Part shown: positions 8,705 through 17,526 of the stretch, piece after piece
Position numbering within the stretch: position 1 is the stretch's first letter
Layout: the number at the start of each line of letters is the position of its first letter
Source of the DNA: Candidatus Gottesmanbacteria bacterium RIFCSPLOWO2_01_FULL_39_12b
Lineage (GTDB): Bacteria; Patescibacteriota; Microgenomatia; 2-02-FULL-39-11
Length of the DNA stretch: 45,823 nucleotides
Assembly: GCA_001780955.1 (NCBI GenBank)
Contig: MFJR01000009.1
Location: 17,370-63,192 of the forward strand
Direction: 5' to 3'
Translations under genes and position numbers: made by a program
Notes under the pieces: generated by a model
Seen by the model: only the letters and a program-made list of their open reading frames with translations
Told to the model about the DNA's origin: nothing
Database searches by the model: none

Positions 8705-9388
8705 ATGGCTCAACCCACCTCGACACCCATCCGGGCAACGACCCAGGAATTTTTAGAAATCGAAGATGTTTTAGAAGATGTCGTACTTCTTAGAAGCGGT
8801 GCGGCTGCTCTTGTCATCGAAACATCTGCAGTCAATTTTGGTCTGCTTTCAGAAGAAGAACAGGATTCGCTGATTTATGCTTACGCATCGTTACTGAATT
8901 CCTTGTCTTTTCCTCTTCAGGTAGTAATTTTATCCAAGAGTATGGATATTTCCTCTTATATCGAGCTGGTCACTCAAACAGAGGAAAAACAACCTAATCA
9001 ACTAATTAAAGATCGTTTAAAAAACTATCGGGAATTTATCCTCTCGATCATAAAGGAAAATAAAGTATTGGAAAAAAAATTCTATCTGGTTATTCCGTTT
9101 TCGACTTTAGAACTTGGCATAAAAAGCTCATTTAATGTTTCTGGCGGCAATAAAAAACTGCCCTTTTCAAAAGATTATATTTTATCCCGGGCTAAAACCG
9201 CTCTTTTCCCCAAAAGGGATCACTTGATGCGCCAGCTTGGCCGAATCGGGCTTAAAGGCAGACAGTTAAACACTCAAGAACTAGTCGAGTTATTCTATAA
9301 TATTTACAACCCGACCATCACTGGTGAACGCTTAGGGGAAATAGCGGGTTATTCAAAGCCCTTGGTCGAAGGTTTAGGGAAAATATAA
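8705..9388 (+). CDS. TraC-like / VirB4 N-terminal-type protein of T4SS
   Basis: This 227-aa protein has no transmembrane segment. It begins with a low-complexity STPIRATTQEFLEIEDVLEDVVLLR stretch, then the IETSAVNFGLLSEEEQDSLIYAYASLLNSL core seen in TraC-like proteins that accompany PrgI and VirB4 in CPR genomes. This corresponds to the N-terminal region of TraC/VirB4 ATPases; no Walker motif is present. The C-terminal part (MRQLGRIGLKGRQLNTQELVELFYNIYNP) is also typical of the group. It lies between prgI (2-nt gap) and virB4 (23-nt gap), so a structural role at the ATPase base of the secretion machine is likely. The family assignment comes from pattern and context, not from a search. Confidence 0.75.
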   Translation: MAQPTSTPIRATTQEFLEIEDVLEDVVLLRSGAAALVIETSAVNFGLLSEEEQDSLIYAYASLLNSLSFPLQVVILSKSMDISSYIELVTQTEEKQPNQLIKDRLKNYREFILSIIKENKVLEKKFYLVIPFSTLELGIKSSFNVSGGNKKLPFSKDYILSRAKTALFPKRDHLMRQLGRIGLKGRQLNTQELVELFYNIYNPTITGERLGEIAGYSKPLVEGLGKI

Positions 9389-9411
9389 AATTTAACCGAC
9401 AAGTAATTATT

Positions 9412-11364
9412 ATGGGTTTACCTTTTTTTACAAAACAGCAGCCAAAGCCCGTCCAACCACCAGGAGCTCATCCTGTTACCCGACCTAATTCTGTTCCACT
9501 GGCAAAAATAGCCTTACAACCGGCAATAACCGTTGGTAAAATTGCTCCCAGATACCAAGGACCACCGGCCATACTTTCTCAAAGCGTCCGCAAATTAACT
9601 AAGGGGACCGTCAGTATACGAGATCTGATTGCTCCTTCCCTAGTAGAGGTTGATTTTGACAACATTCGTGTAAACAACACTTACTATCGCACCCTGTTCG
9701 TGGCTGGATATCCCCGGTTTGTCTCTGCCAACTGGCTTCATCCGGTACTCTCTTTCGATCATTCTCTGTTTATATCCATGTATATTTATCCGGCCGAGTC
9801 AAAAGTAATTCTGGAGGATCTTAAAAGAAAAATTGCGGAAATGGAAGCAACAATGCAGGTTGACATGAAACGTGGTAGAGCAGTAGACCCAAGTGTTCAG
9901 GTAGCTTTAGACGATGCTTTGTCTCTACAAGCTCAACTGGCCAAAGGAGCGGAACGCTTCTATCAGTTTTCTCTTTATGTCACAATTCCTTCAAACTCTC
10001 TTGAAGAACTCAACCGGCTTAGTAAAGAAGTAGAATCAACTTTGGGATCGATCTTACTCGTCCCAAAACACGCCACGCTATCTCAAGAAGATGGATTTAA
10101 GTCCTCCCTTCCAATGGGCTTGGATAAGCTGGACATACCCAGAAACATGGATACGACTTCGCTAGCGACCACTTTTCCCTTTACAACCGCTTCCTTAACC
10201 GCCAATGAAGGTATTCTCTATGGAATTAATGAACATGACGGAAGTCTGGTTATTTTCGACCGCTTTAGTTTAGAGAATGCGAACTCGGTAGTTTTTGGCA
10301 AATCCGGAGGTGGAAAAAGTTTTATGGTAAAACTTGAGGTAATGCGTTCCCTTTTGTTTGGAACCGAAGTTTTTGTGATTGATCCTGAAGGTGAGTACAC
10401 TGACGTAACCAAAGCCTTGGGTGGAGAATTGATTAAGTTTTCTTTTAACTCTCCCGTCAAAATAAATCCCTTTGATTTATCCGGTATTTTGGAAGAAGGA
10501 GAAAATGAATTGGGGCTTAAAATTTTATCTCTGCACGGACTGATGCGGGTAATTATGGGTGAACTTTCACCAGCTGAGGATGCGATATTAGACAGGGCTT
10601 TGGTCATGACTTACAAGCAAAAAGGGATTACCCCTGACCCCTCAAGTCAAAAAAATGAACCCCCATTAATCGAGGATTTATACAAAGTGCTCATGGGTAT
10701 GGAAGAGCAGAGCGCTATAAAACTTGCAGACCGCCTGGAAAAATTTGTCAAGGGGTCGCTAGCGGGAATATTTAATCAGCAATCAAATCTTAATCTTAAA
10801 AGTCCTTTAACGGTTTTTAACATCAAAGAATTAGAAGCAGAACTGAGACCAATTGCCATGTATATTATCCTTGATAATATTTGGACTAAAATTAAAAAAA
10901 CCGTCAGTAAGCGCTTGTTGATCGTTGATGAAGCGTGGTATCTGATGAAACACCCGGATTCGGCAACTTTTCTTTATGGCATGGCAAAAAGAGCCAGAAA
11001 ATACTATTTGGGAGTCACAACCATTACTCAAGATGTCGAAGATTTTCTTTCCACAGACCATGGAAAGGCGATTATTACCAACTCGAGTTTACAAATCCTG
11101 CTTAAACAGTCACCGGCAGCCATCGATAAGCTGGCTCAAGTATTTTATCTTTCAAGCGGGGAAAAACATTTTTTACTTTCCGCAAACGTCGGTGAAGGTT
11201 TGTTTTTTGCCGGAGCCTCCCATGCGGCGATCCATATCATTGCTTCAAACGAAGAGTATCAACTGGCCAATACCAAACCAAAAGAAACGCAAGATGAGGG
11301 CATATTGAATCAAGCTCCCGTTCCCACCCCTCCACCTACAAACCCTTCACTTGGTGGGTTATAA
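9412..11364 (+). CDS. virB4: VirB4-type conjugation ATPase
   Basis: A 650-aa secretion ATPase. The N-terminal ~280 residues form the CagE/TrbE/VirB4-like domain (YRTLFVAGYPRFVSANWL; coiled segment ILEDLKRKIAEMEATMQ). Walker A is GKSGGGKSF (~296). The typical VFVIDPEGEYTDVTKALGG stretch follows, with Walker B LLIVDEAWYLM near residue 502, then the KRARKYYLGVTTITQDVEDFL sensor region. The length is somewhat short of the ~800 aa of proteobacterial VirB4, consistent with part of the N-terminal domain being encoded separately by the preceding gene. It would energise pilus assembly or substrate transport at the inner membrane. It is encoded in an operon with prgI, the TraC-like gene and the following membrane protein. 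Confidence 0.95.
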   Translation: MGLPFFTKQQPKPVQPPGAHPVTRPNSVPLAKIALQPAITVGKIAPRYQGPPAILSQSVRKLTKGTVSIRDLIAPSLVEVDFDNIRVNNTYYRTLFVAGYPRFVSANWLHPVLSFDHSLFISMYIYPAESKVILEDLKRKIAEMEATMQVDMKRGRAVDPSVQVALDDALSLQAQLAKGAERFYQFSLYVTIPSNSLEELNRLSKEVESTLGSILLVPKHATLSQEDGFKSSLPMGLDKLDIPRNMDTTSLATTFPFTTASLTANEGILYGINEHDGSLVIFDRFSLENANSVVFGKSGGGKSFMVKLEVMRSLLFGTEVFVIDPEGEYTDVTKALGGELIKFSFNSPVKINPFDLSGILEEGENELGLKILSLHGLMRVIMGELSPAEDAILDRALVMTYKQKGITPDPSSQKNEPPLIEDLYKVLMGMEEQSAIKLADRLEKFVKGSLAGIFNQQSNLNLKSPLTVFNIKELEAELRPIAMYIILDNIWTKIKKTVSKRLLIVDEAWYLMKHPDSATFLYGMAKRARKYYLGVTTITQDVEDFLSTDHGKAIITNSSLQILLKQSPAAIDKLAQVFYLSSGEKHFLLSANVGEGLFFAGASHAAIHIIASNEEYQLANTKPKETQDEGILNQAPVPTPPPTNPSLGGL

Positions 11365-11384
11365 TAAAAATATAACTACTTTTT

Positions 11385-12803
11385 ATGACAACTAAACCAG
11401 ATTCTTCTCAAACTAAAGAAGAAAGCCAAGAACCACAAACCTGGGATGATAAACAGGCATATATCGATTTTTCTTCCCAAAATGAAGCAGCTAAACAGTT
11501 TTTTCTGGTTTTCTCAGCCATGGGTGTCTCGTATTCTACAGAAGTAATTCATGCTTATAGCTTTTTAAAAAAGGAAAAAATTGATCCGCAAAAACTTATT
11601 GACGATCCTGTTTATAAACGGGAGGTGGCAAGATGTATCCAGTTGGTTAAAAGACACGAGGGAGATCGACTGAATCCTGAAACGGGAAAAAGCAAGTGTA
11701 AAGACACGGTACAAAGGACCTCTACAGCGTTAAATAAAGCTGATTTTGCTTATGATCAACAGGTAAAGACAAAAACTAATTATTCCAAATATTACTCTCC
11801 CGCTCTTAAAACGGCTTATGGATTTGATGATAAGGAGGCGGGGAAAATAATAGAAAAGACCCTCGATAGGATTGCGAAAAACCCCAACCTCTCTTTACAG
11901 GAAGCCTGTAGACAAGAGGCAAGATTTTACGCCAGGGAAAAAATTAACCAGCAGATGAAAAAAGACAAGGTTGACTCTCGTGCAAAAGAGGGGATAGCCA
12001 AAACAAGATTAGCAACTCAAGATGCCCAATTTAATACCGCTACCCATACAACTCATCTATCTGAACAACAGGCCTGTGGTATATTCTCTTATAACGGTAA
12101 AATCGAAGCAGCTAAAGCCTTAGGAATAGAATTAGAACTGCCACCTCAACAATCTCCGCTAGGCCCGCAATCTAATGCGTCTACCATGGCACCTACGACT
12201 GGCACAACTATAAAACAACCAATAGTTACAACTATTACAACAAAACCTTTAAAAATCCCGAGTTTTGTTTTTAATTTTAAGCTTCCGCAAATATCGTTAC
12301 CTAAAATCTCTTTTCGTTTTCCCAAGATCTCTCTTCCTTCTGGTTTAGGTTCTCTCTTTAATAAAGGTAAATCTTTTCTTTCTGACAAGCTTGATCCTAT
12401 CAAACTTGCCGGTAAAGAAGCGATTAATGCCGCAATTGATGGCTTTCTTCCCGGAGCAGGAAGAATTATTGGTGGTTTAAATGAAGGTATTAAAAATATA
12501 ACCGGGGTTGATATTGAAGGAACAATTATTGAGTGGGCCAAAAAATTGACGCTGGCTTTAATTGCCTTGTTAACTCTTGCTCCGGTAGCAGTAGGAGTTT
12601 TAGTGTATTTCTGGTTTTCTTCTAGTATCCAACCTAATACTAGTGCTAATCCTTTAATGGTTACCTCGGCAGGGGATAATAATACCAGTTGGCTGGAGTT
12701 TGTTGATAATAATTTGAAAGTTGCTAGTAATTGGGATTGGTTTGAAAAAGAAAACCTCTCTTTTCAAAAAACCCTATCCCTGGACTCGTACGGGCATAAC
12801 TAA
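11385..12803 (+). CDS. Hypothetical T4SS-linked protein with one C-terminal transmembrane helix
   Basis: This 472-aa protein has a charged helical N-terminal half (residues ~20-230; repeated Lys/Glu/Gln), a Thr/Pro linker, and a curious segment with repeated IS-L/F-P-K phrases (LPQISLPKISFRFPKISLPS) around residue 305. A Gly-rich amphipathic stretch and a single strong transmembrane helix near 390-412 follow. About 60 residues follow the helix, presumably outside. It sits 20 nt after virB4 and is probably co-transcribed; TATAAC 8 nt before the ATG could add a local promoter. Its last 30 nt overlap the 3' end of convergent dnaN, so the extracytoplasmic part may be truncated compared with relatives. 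Family not recognised. Confidence 0.75.
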   Translation: MTTKPDSSQTKEESQEPQTWDDKQAYIDFSSQNEAAKQFFLVFSAMGVSYSTEVIHAYSFLKKEKIDPQKLIDDPVYKREVARCIQLVKRHEGDRLNPETGKSKCKDTVQRTSTALNKADFAYDQQVKTKTNYSKYYSPALKTAYGFDDKEAGKIIEKTLDRIAKNPNLSLQEACRQEARFYAREKINQQMKKDKVDSRAKEGIAKTRLATQDAQFNTATHTTHLSEQQACGIFSYNGKIEAAKALGIELELPPQQSPLGPQSNASTMAPTTGTTIKQPIVTTITTKPLKIPSFVFNFKLPQISLPKISFRFPKISLPSGLGSLFNKGKSFLSDKLDPIKLAGKEAINAAIDGFLPGAGRIIGGLNEGIKNITGVDIEGTIIEWAKKLTLALIALLTLAPVAVGVLVYFWFSSSIQPNTSANPLMVTSAGDNNTSWLEFVDNNLKVASNWDWFEKENLSFQKTLSLDSYGHN

Positions 12804-13883
12804 ATGCAGATATGATAATTTAGTGGAGGCTGGTTTAAAAACACCCGGGTTAAGAGATCCTGAGGTTTCTAAAATAATATTTTCTTCAGGAAAATTAGCC
12901 AGTAAATCTAAAAGAAAGCGGAAGTTAAAAGCGATCTCTGATTCTTCGCCTTCTACTTTCGCGTCTACAAAAACTTCGTCTTCCCCAACTTGAGGAGTGT
13001 TAGCCGAAAGCCTCAAACCGTCTTTTTCGATTTTAATTTTAATGATGTTGGCCGCACCCCGGGCAAATAAAGAAGTAGTTTTAACAGCTGATGTCAATTG
13101 TTCTTTTTCAACGATAATTTTAGTTTTAAAACTCTGGGGAATAATTTTATCAGTATTAGGAAATTCACCGTCAATTAACCTAGTATAGATCAAAATATTA
13201 GGAAGAATAAAAACTACCTGGTTTTTGTTTTCAATGATGGAAAATCCCACTTCTTCAGCTTTTACCTCAACAGCTATTCTTACCATTTCAAGTAATGATT
13301 GGGCGGGGAGAATAACCCGCAGTTCTTCTTTCTTGTCTGGAATTTCAACCTGTTCTATAGATAGTCTATAGCCATCTGTTGCAGTTAAAGAGACAACACC
13401 TTGAGAAATTATTGTTTTTACACCGGTTAAAACTGGCCTTGCTTCATCGACAGATGCGGCAAAAACCGTCCTGACAATCGCCTCTTTTATTTTATTTAAA
13501 CTAAAAGTTTTCGTAACTTCTGGAAGATCTGGAAAGGGAGGAAATTCGCTTGGATTTCCAGTGGCAAAAGAGGCGTGGGTTTTATTGGTTTTTACGAATA
13601 GTTTGTTTCCTTCTAAAATTATCTCAATTTTTTCCGCGTTTAAAGAATTAACAAATTCGGTTAAAAGTTTACCGGGGATTATGGCTTCACCTTCCTTTTC
13701 TATTTTGGCGTTGGTTTTGATTATAATTCCAATCTCTAAATTGGTAGAGGAGACGATTAGAAAATTTTTATCGGTTTTTAATAGAATACTGGACAATACA
13801 GGGATTTGCGGTTTATTGGATATGCTTCTGTTTACAATTGTTAGAGCTTTACTTAAATTTTCCTTTAATATTATTAACTGCAT
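12774..13883 (-). CDS. dnaN: DNA polymerase III beta subunit (sliding clamp)
   Basis: This 369-aa clamp has the normal family length and three-domain layout. It opens with MQLIILKENLSKALTIVNRSIS and contains the usual NKPQIPVLSSILL and TATDGYRLS phrases. It ends with YLHLVMPVRVQG, the classic beta-clamp C-terminus that helps form the hydrophobic binding cleft. It encircles DNA and tethers DNA polymerase III. It is encoded downstream of dnaA on the same strand across a DnaA-box-rich gap. Its 3' end overlaps the convergent T4SS-linked gene by 30 nt. A TAATAT box 6 nt before the ATG suggests a leaderless start. The plus-strand ORFs at 12721, 12997 and 13561 are shadows. Confidence 0.97.
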   Translation of the reverse strand: MQLIILKENLSKALTIVNRSISNKPQIPVLSSILLKTDKNFLIVSSTNLEIGIIIKTNAKIEKEGEAIIPGKLLTEFVNSLNAEKIEIILEGNKLFVKTNKTHASFATGNPSEFPPFPDLPEVTKTFSLNKIKEAIVRTVFAASVDEARPVLTGVKTIISQGVVSLTATDGYRLSIEQVEIPDKKEELRVILPAQSLLEMVRIAVEVKAEEVGFSIIENKNQVVFILPNILIYTRLIDGEFPNTDKIIPQSFKTKIIVEKEQLTSAVKTTSLFARGAANIIKIKIEKDGLRLSANTPQVGEDEVFVDAKVEGEESEIAFNFRFLLDLLANFPEENIILETSGSLNPGVFKPASTKLSYLHLVMPVRVQG

Positions 13884-14068
13884 GTTTATATATTAAATAG
13901 TAATACTAGTAATAGGAAGTGTTGATAAGTGTAAATAATTTATTTCTAACAGTCAAGGACGAGATAATACGTCTAAAAGTAAAAGTGGATAACACCGTCA
14001 TGTTTTGTTGATAAAAATGTGGATAAAAACCAGACGTATGTTGATAAGTTGATAACCTTATAAACTTA
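13884..14068. other. oriC: Candidate replication origin (oriC) with DnaA-box cluster
   Basis: This 185-nt gap between dnaN and dnaA carries one perfect DnaA box, TGTGGATAA at 14018-14026 (reverse complement of TTATCCACA). It also has five one-to-two-mismatch copies, all in the same orientation: 13920-13928, 13984-13992, 14006-14014, 14039-14047 and 14047-14055. An AT-rich stretch (TATATATTAAATAGTAATA) lies at the dnaN side and could be the unwinding element. The dnaA-dnaN gap is a classic oriC position, and the spacing and uniform strand of the boxes support it. GC skew was not computed. Confidence 0.8.
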
Positions 14069-15406
14069 TCAATAAAGTTTGTTTTTTATCCCCATAATAT
14101 CCTCTTGAATTTTTTCGTCTGTTGATAAAAGATTACTGATTTTACGCACTCCATACAAGATTGTAGTATGGTCCCGCCCCCCCAAAAGCTCACCTATATC
14201 CATCAAAGGCACACCAACTTCTACCCTTAAAAGATAATAAAGAATCTGCCTAGGTAAAGCAAAAATTCTATCCCTCTTGTTACTTTTTAATTGAGATAAT
14301 TTAAGGTTGAAATAAGAAGCTACAATATCAATAACCTTGGCCGGATTTATATTATTTTTAGCCGGAATTTCTTTTACCGTTTTACCTAAAACACTTTTTA
14401 TAAGTTCGTTGTCTATAGCTACATTCCGAATTTGAGCTTCGGTTAACACCCGGATAAAAACCCCCTCAAGTTTTCGAATGTTTTCCACGTTGCTTGCCAG
14501 TAGCTTAGCCAGCTCAATAGGTAAATCTATTTTTCTTTGTTTGGCTTTTATAAGCAGAATGGCGGTTCTAAGTTCGAAGTCCGGCTGTCCGATGTCTATG
14601 GTGAGTCCGCCTTCAAATCTGGACTTGAGCCGCAGTTCCAGTTTGTTGATTTCTTCAGGCGGACGATCTGAGGTCATGACGATTTGTCCTTTGACTTGTT
14701 GAATAGCGTTAAACGTGTGGAAAAATTCTTCCTGGATAAAGTATTTTCCAGCGATAAACTGAACGTCATCTATAAGCAGTAAATCAAGCTGCCGATACTT
14801 TTTTTTAAACAAAGAGGTGGTTTTGTTGCCAATAGCCTCAATTATTTCATTGGTGAACTCTTCGCCGGTACAGTAAATCAGCTTAAGTTTAGATTTCTTT
14901 TGAAAAGAAAAATGCCCGATTGCCTGCATCAGGTGAGTTTTACCAACACCTACACCACCATATAGAAATAAAGGATTATAAGAAGTACCAGGAGCGCTGG
15001 CTACCGCCGTTGCCGCTGCATAGGCCATATGATTTGAGGTAGAAACAGCAAAATTTTCAAATGTATAATTAGGGTTAAGTTTTACATCAATAACAGGTGT
15101 ACCGGTATGGCTGTCTATTTTTAAAGTGAATAACGGACCATCTATTTGTTTTTTTCCATCAGTTTTTTTAGCGTTAAAAACCAGCTTTAAATCACTTTGG
15201 GTATAAGAGTCGAGGGTTTTTTTTATCATCTGGTAATAACGTTTCTCCACAAAATTTATGAGCATAGGCTGATTACAGCCGATTGTCGCAATCGAATCAT
15301 TTATTGACAGAAGCGACATTTGAGAGATAAATGTTTGAAAAACAGCCTTACTGACTTGAAGTTCCAAATCATTAAGAACGGTTTGCCAAAGAGTTTGCAT
15401 GTCCAT
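14069..15406 (-). CDS. dnaA: Chromosomal replication initiator DnaA
   Basis: This is the full initiator: domain I ([28 protein letters not shown]), a short linker, and AAA+ domain III with Walker [10 protein letters not shown] and Walker [10 protein letters not shown]. Domain IV has the DnaA-box-binding helix-turn-helix and signature [15 protein letters not shown]. The ORF track starts it at 15451, but that TTG is the -35 hexamer of the gene's own promoter and DnaA boxes lie inside the extra 15 codons. I therefore place the start at ATG 15406 (MDMQTLW; ATG 15400 is the alternative), giving about 445 aa. It binds oriC in the adjacent gap and melts it to load the helicase. It is divergent from rpmH, as in many bacteria. 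Confidence 0.96.
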   Translation of the reverse strand: MDMQTLWQTVLNDLELQVSKAVFQTFISQMSLLSINDSIATIGCNQPMLINFVEKRYYQMIKKTLDSYTQSDLKLVFNAKKTDGKKQIDGPLFTLKIDSHTGTPVIDVKLNPNYTFENFAVSTSNHMAYAAATAVASAPGTSYNPLFLYGGVGVGKTHLMQAIGHFSFQKKSKLKLIYCTGEEFTNEIIEAIGNKTTSLFKKKYRQLDLLLIDDVQFIAGKYFIQEEFFHTFNAIQQVKGQIVMTSDRPPEEINKLELRLKSRFEGGLTIDIGQPDFELRTAILLIKAKQRKIDLPIELAKLLASNVENIRKLEGVFIRVLTEAQIRNVAIDNELIKSVLGKTVKEIPAKNNINPAKVIDIVASYFNLKLSQLKSNKRDRIFALPRQILYYLLRVEVGVPLMDIGELLGGRDHTTILYGVRKISNLLSTDEKIQEDIMGIKNKLY

Positions 15407-15422
15407 TTTAAAAGATATCCAC

Positions 15423-15451
15423 ATCCTATGAAACTTATCCACAATTGTCAA
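15423..15451 (-). promoter_or_regulatory. dnaA promoter with DnaA box in the spacer
   Basis: On minus, TTGACA (15451-15446) and TAGGAT (15428-15423) are spaced 17 nt. A perfect TTATCCACA box (15435-15443 on plus) sits within the spacer, and a second near-match overlaps the region just downstream of the -10. DnaA binding here would block RNA polymerase, so autorepression is likely. The expected 5' leader is about 10 nt. Confidence 0.75.
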
Positions 15452-15485
15452 CGTGGATTATCTAATACTTTCTATAGCTTTATGA

Positions 15486-15514
15486 TTTACCTAATGGGTT
15501 ATATATGTTATGAT
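15486..15514 (+). promoter_or_regulatory. rpmH operon promoter
   Basis: TTTACC (15486-15491) and TATGAT (15509-15514) are spaced 17 nt. The -10 ends 9 nt before the rpmH ATG, so the transcript would start only a few nucleotides before the start codon. No Shine-Dalgarno sequence fits between. Confidence 0.65.
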
Positions 15515-15523
15515 ATTTATCGC

Positions 15524-15661
15524 ATGACGAAAAGAACCTATCAACCTAAAAAAAATAAGAGAAGATTAACCCACGGATTTCGAAGTAGAAACCGGACCAG
15601 AAGTGGTCGAGCACTATTTAAAAGAAGAAGGTTGAAAAATAGAGCACGGGTGTCTTTATAG
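15524..15661 (+). CDS. rpmH: Ribosomal protein bL34
   Basis: This 45-aa highly basic protein starts [13 protein letters not shown] and contains the family phrase [20 protein letters not shown], so it is L34 of the large ribosomal subunit. The ORF track gives a longer 113-aa frame from 15320, but that runs antisense through dnaA. The ATG at 15524 gives the family's normal length and follows a good promoter. It heads the conserved rpmH-rnpA-yidD-yidC-khpB string next to dnaA, which couples ribosome assembly, RNase P and membrane-protein insertion. rnpA starts 4 nt after its stop. Confidence 0.96.
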   Translation: MTKRTYQPKKNKRRLTHGFRSRNRTRSGRALFKRRRLKNRARVSL

Positions 15662-15665
15662 ATTA

Positions 15666-16001
15666 ATGCTGGCTCGTATTTACCATCTTACAGTTGCCCA
15701 ATTTCGTAAAAACCCTAATCCGGTCACGCGGGCCTCTTCTTCTTTATTTGGGCTGTTGATAAAAATATCCAAATCTAAGACTGTTCGATTTGTAATTATT
15801 ATTCCCAAACGTTTGGACAAAAGATCAACATACCGGAATCAGACAAAAAGAATCATAACTGAAATTCTCAATTCGATTATTCCAAAGATGACCTTAAAAT
15901 ATGAGATTTGGCTGCAAGCAAAAAAGATTTTAAACCGAAAAGAAAAGACAGAAGTAGAGGTACAACTTTTAAAACTATTTAAACAGCTCAATTTAATATG
16001 A
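15666..16001 (+). CDS. rnpA: Ribonuclease P protein component
   Basis: This 111-aa basic protein has the RnpA layout: an early strand with FRKNPNPVTRAS, a central FVIIIPKRLDKRSTYRNQTKRIITE that corresponds to the RNR motif (RNxxKR) contacting RNase P RNA, and a C-terminal helix-strand. The central basic helix is more diverged than in model bacteria (YRNQTKR in place of RNRIKR). It joins the RNase P RNA to mature tRNA 5' ends. It is placed between rpmH and yidD, with a 4-nt ATGA overlap into yidD. No RNase P RNA gene is seen in this window. Confidence 0.9.
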   Translation: MLARIYHLTVAQFRKNPNPVTRASSSLFGLLIKISKSKTVRFVIIIPKRLDKRSTYRNQTKRIITEILNSIIPKMTLKYEIWLQAKKILNRKEKTEVEVQLLKLFKQLNLI

Positions 16002-16228
16002 TTATAAAACCAACGGTTTTTAAAATAATCCGCTTATACCAAATTTTAATCCGCCCGGGTTTAAAGTCGTTGGGATTATCCAATAGATGCCGTTTTTACC
16101 CGACCTGTTCTGATTATACTCAGTCGGCGATTAAACAATACGGCGTTTTGAAAGGATTAGTTTTAGGATTTAAGAGAATCATGCGTTGTCAACCATTTGG
16201 AAATTGGGGTCTGGATCCTGTAAGATAA
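15998..16228 (+). CDS. yidD: Membrane protein insertion efficiency factor YidD
   Basis: This 76-aa protein has the diagnostic YidD pattern: an N-terminal amphipathic helix (IRLYQILIRPGL), the Cys-rich NRCRFYPTCSDYTQSAI motif, then LKGLVLGFKRIMRCQPF with the final Cys, and GLDPV at the end. YidD is a peripheral inner-membrane protein that helps YidC insert membrane proteins. The start overlaps the rnpA stop by 4 nt, so translation is coupled. yidC follows after 28 nt. Confidence 0.96.
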   Translation: MIIKPTVFKIIRLYQILIRPGLKSLGLSNRCRFYPTCSDYTQSAIKQYGVLKGLVLGFKRIMRCQPFGNWGLDPVR

Positions 16229-16256
16229 GAGACACCACCCAGAAGATTTTCTTTTT

Positions 16257-17087
16257 ATGTTTAACACAAATAATATTTTCGAGGTTATTTTTGTGATACC
16301 GATTCTTAATGTATTGATCGGTTTTTATAAGCTTTTTTTAGTCCTAAGAATTCCCGGGGCTTTAGGTTTTTCTTTAATCATTTTAACTGGTTTAATTAAA
16401 CTGGTTTTACACCCCTTAACCGTTACCCAGCTAAAAAGCACTTATCAGTTAAATAAACTGAAACCGGAGATAGAAAAGATTACGGCTAAATATAAAAACG
16501 ATAAACTTCGTCAGCAACAGGAGCAGTTAAAACTTTATAAACAGGAAGGCATAAATCCAGCTGCGGGTTGTTTACCCACGCTTTTGCAACTACCAATCAT
16601 GTTTGCCTTATACAACATGTTTTTCAATTTAGTGGGACAAGGGGTTAGCGATGGGGTGGTGGAGGGGATAAATAAAGTTTTGTATTTTCCCTTTTTAAAC
16701 ATTTCCCATCTCGACCTTTCTTTTTTAGGAGTTAATTTAGCTTTTAAACCGTCCCAATGGCAAACTCTGGGCTGGTGGATTTTATTAATCCCCCTTGTTA
16801 CCGGTTTATTGCAATATTGGCAAACAAAAATAATGATGCCGAAAGCCAAAATTGTGCCTCAACCGAAGGCTTCTGAGCCAAAAGATGACGATATGGCGAC
16901 CGCGATGCAAAAGCAGATGGGGATAATGATGCCCCTGATGATCGGTTATTTTTCCTACTCTTTTTCTCTGGGTTTATCACTCTATTGGAACGCTTTTACG
17001 ATTTTTGGTATAATCCAGCAATATCAATTAAATAAAGTTTTTTATGAAAAAAAAGATGACCAAAACAACCAAACCCAAAAAGGTTGA
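16257..17087 (+). CDS. yidC: Membrane protein insertase YidC/Oxa1 family
   Basis: This 276-aa protein has about five transmembrane helices, the short Gram-positive/CPR form without the large periplasmic domain. The core phrases are clear: LTGLIKLVLHPLTVTQLKS, KPEIEKITAKYKND, and LYKQEGINPAAGCLPTLLQLPIMFALY. The groove position that is normally Arg in TM2 appears to be Lys (GLIKLVLHP). The tail after the last helix is charged. It inserts and folds membrane proteins, which fits the T4SS pilins in this genome. The last 44 nt are shared with the start of khpB in another frame. Confidence 0.95.
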   Translation: MFNTNNIFEVIFVIPILNVLIGFYKLFLVLRIPGALGFSLIILTGLIKLVLHPLTVTQLKSTYQLNKLKPEIEKITAKYKNDKLRQQQEQLKLYKQEGINPAAGCLPTLLQLPIMFALYNMFFNLVGQGVSDGVVEGINKVLYFPFLNISHLDLSFLGVNLAFKPSQWQTLGWWILLIPLVTGLLQYWQTKIMMPKAKIVPQPKASEPKDDDMATAMQKQMGIMMPLMIGYFSYSFSLGLSLYWNAFTIFGIIQQYQLNKVFYEKKDDQNNQTQKG

Positions 17088-17526
17088 AAAAGAAATCGAA
17101 GAAACCATCAAAGAGATTTTGGAAAAACTGAAGGTTGAGACCGAAGTTGAGATAGTGAAAGAGACGGACGATCATTATAAAGTTAACATCAAAACCCAAG
17201 AAACAGGGCTTCTGATCGGAAGACATGGTGAGATTATCAATGGCCTGCAGCTTTTTTTGGGTGTCGTTCTCTATAAAAAGTTAGGTAATTGGGTACATGT
17301 GGTTTTAGACGTGGGAGACTACCGGAAAACACGGGAGGAAACCATAAAGGAAATGGTTAATAGAATTGTAGCCGAAGTTGAGACAACCTTGCGTCCGGTA
17401 GCGCTTCCTTATCTGACCCCACTTGAAAGAAGAATCGTTCACCTCATGCTTACCGATCACCCAAAAGTCACTTCAGAATCGATAGGGGAAGGCAAAGATC
17501 GGCTGATAACTATCAAACCACGGTGA
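17044..17526 (+). CDS. khpB: KhpB/Jag RNA-binding protein (KH + R3H)
   Basis: This 160-aa protein has a basic start, a KH-like domain with the GLLIGRHGEIINGLQLFLG loop (GxxG as IGRHG), and a C-terminal R3H domain (LPYLTPLERRIVHLMLTDHPKVTSESIGEG). The Jag_N domain found in many Firmicutes is absent, giving a short version. Family members bind RNA with KhpA and influence cell division and elongation. Start ATG 17044 lies within yidC; ATG 17056 is an equally possible start. The next gene begins at the GTGA overlapping its stop. Confidence 0.93.
   Translation: MKKKMTKTTKPKKVEKEIEETIKEILEKLKVETEVEIVKETDDHYKVNIKTQETGLLIGRHGEIINGLQLFLGVVLYKKLGNWVHVVLDVGDYRKTREETIKEMVNRIVAEVETTLRPVALPYLTPLERRIVHLMLTDHPKVTSESIGEGKDRLITIKPR

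Noticed and set aside
12721-12993. 90-aa plus ORF across the dnaN 3' end
   Set aside because: Ser/Lys-rich shadow of dnaN and the preceding gene, with no start signal.
15320-15661. 113-aa ORF starting inside dnaA
   Set aside because: Only its last 45 codons are real (rpmH, start 15524); the rest is antisense to dnaA and spans the promoter region.
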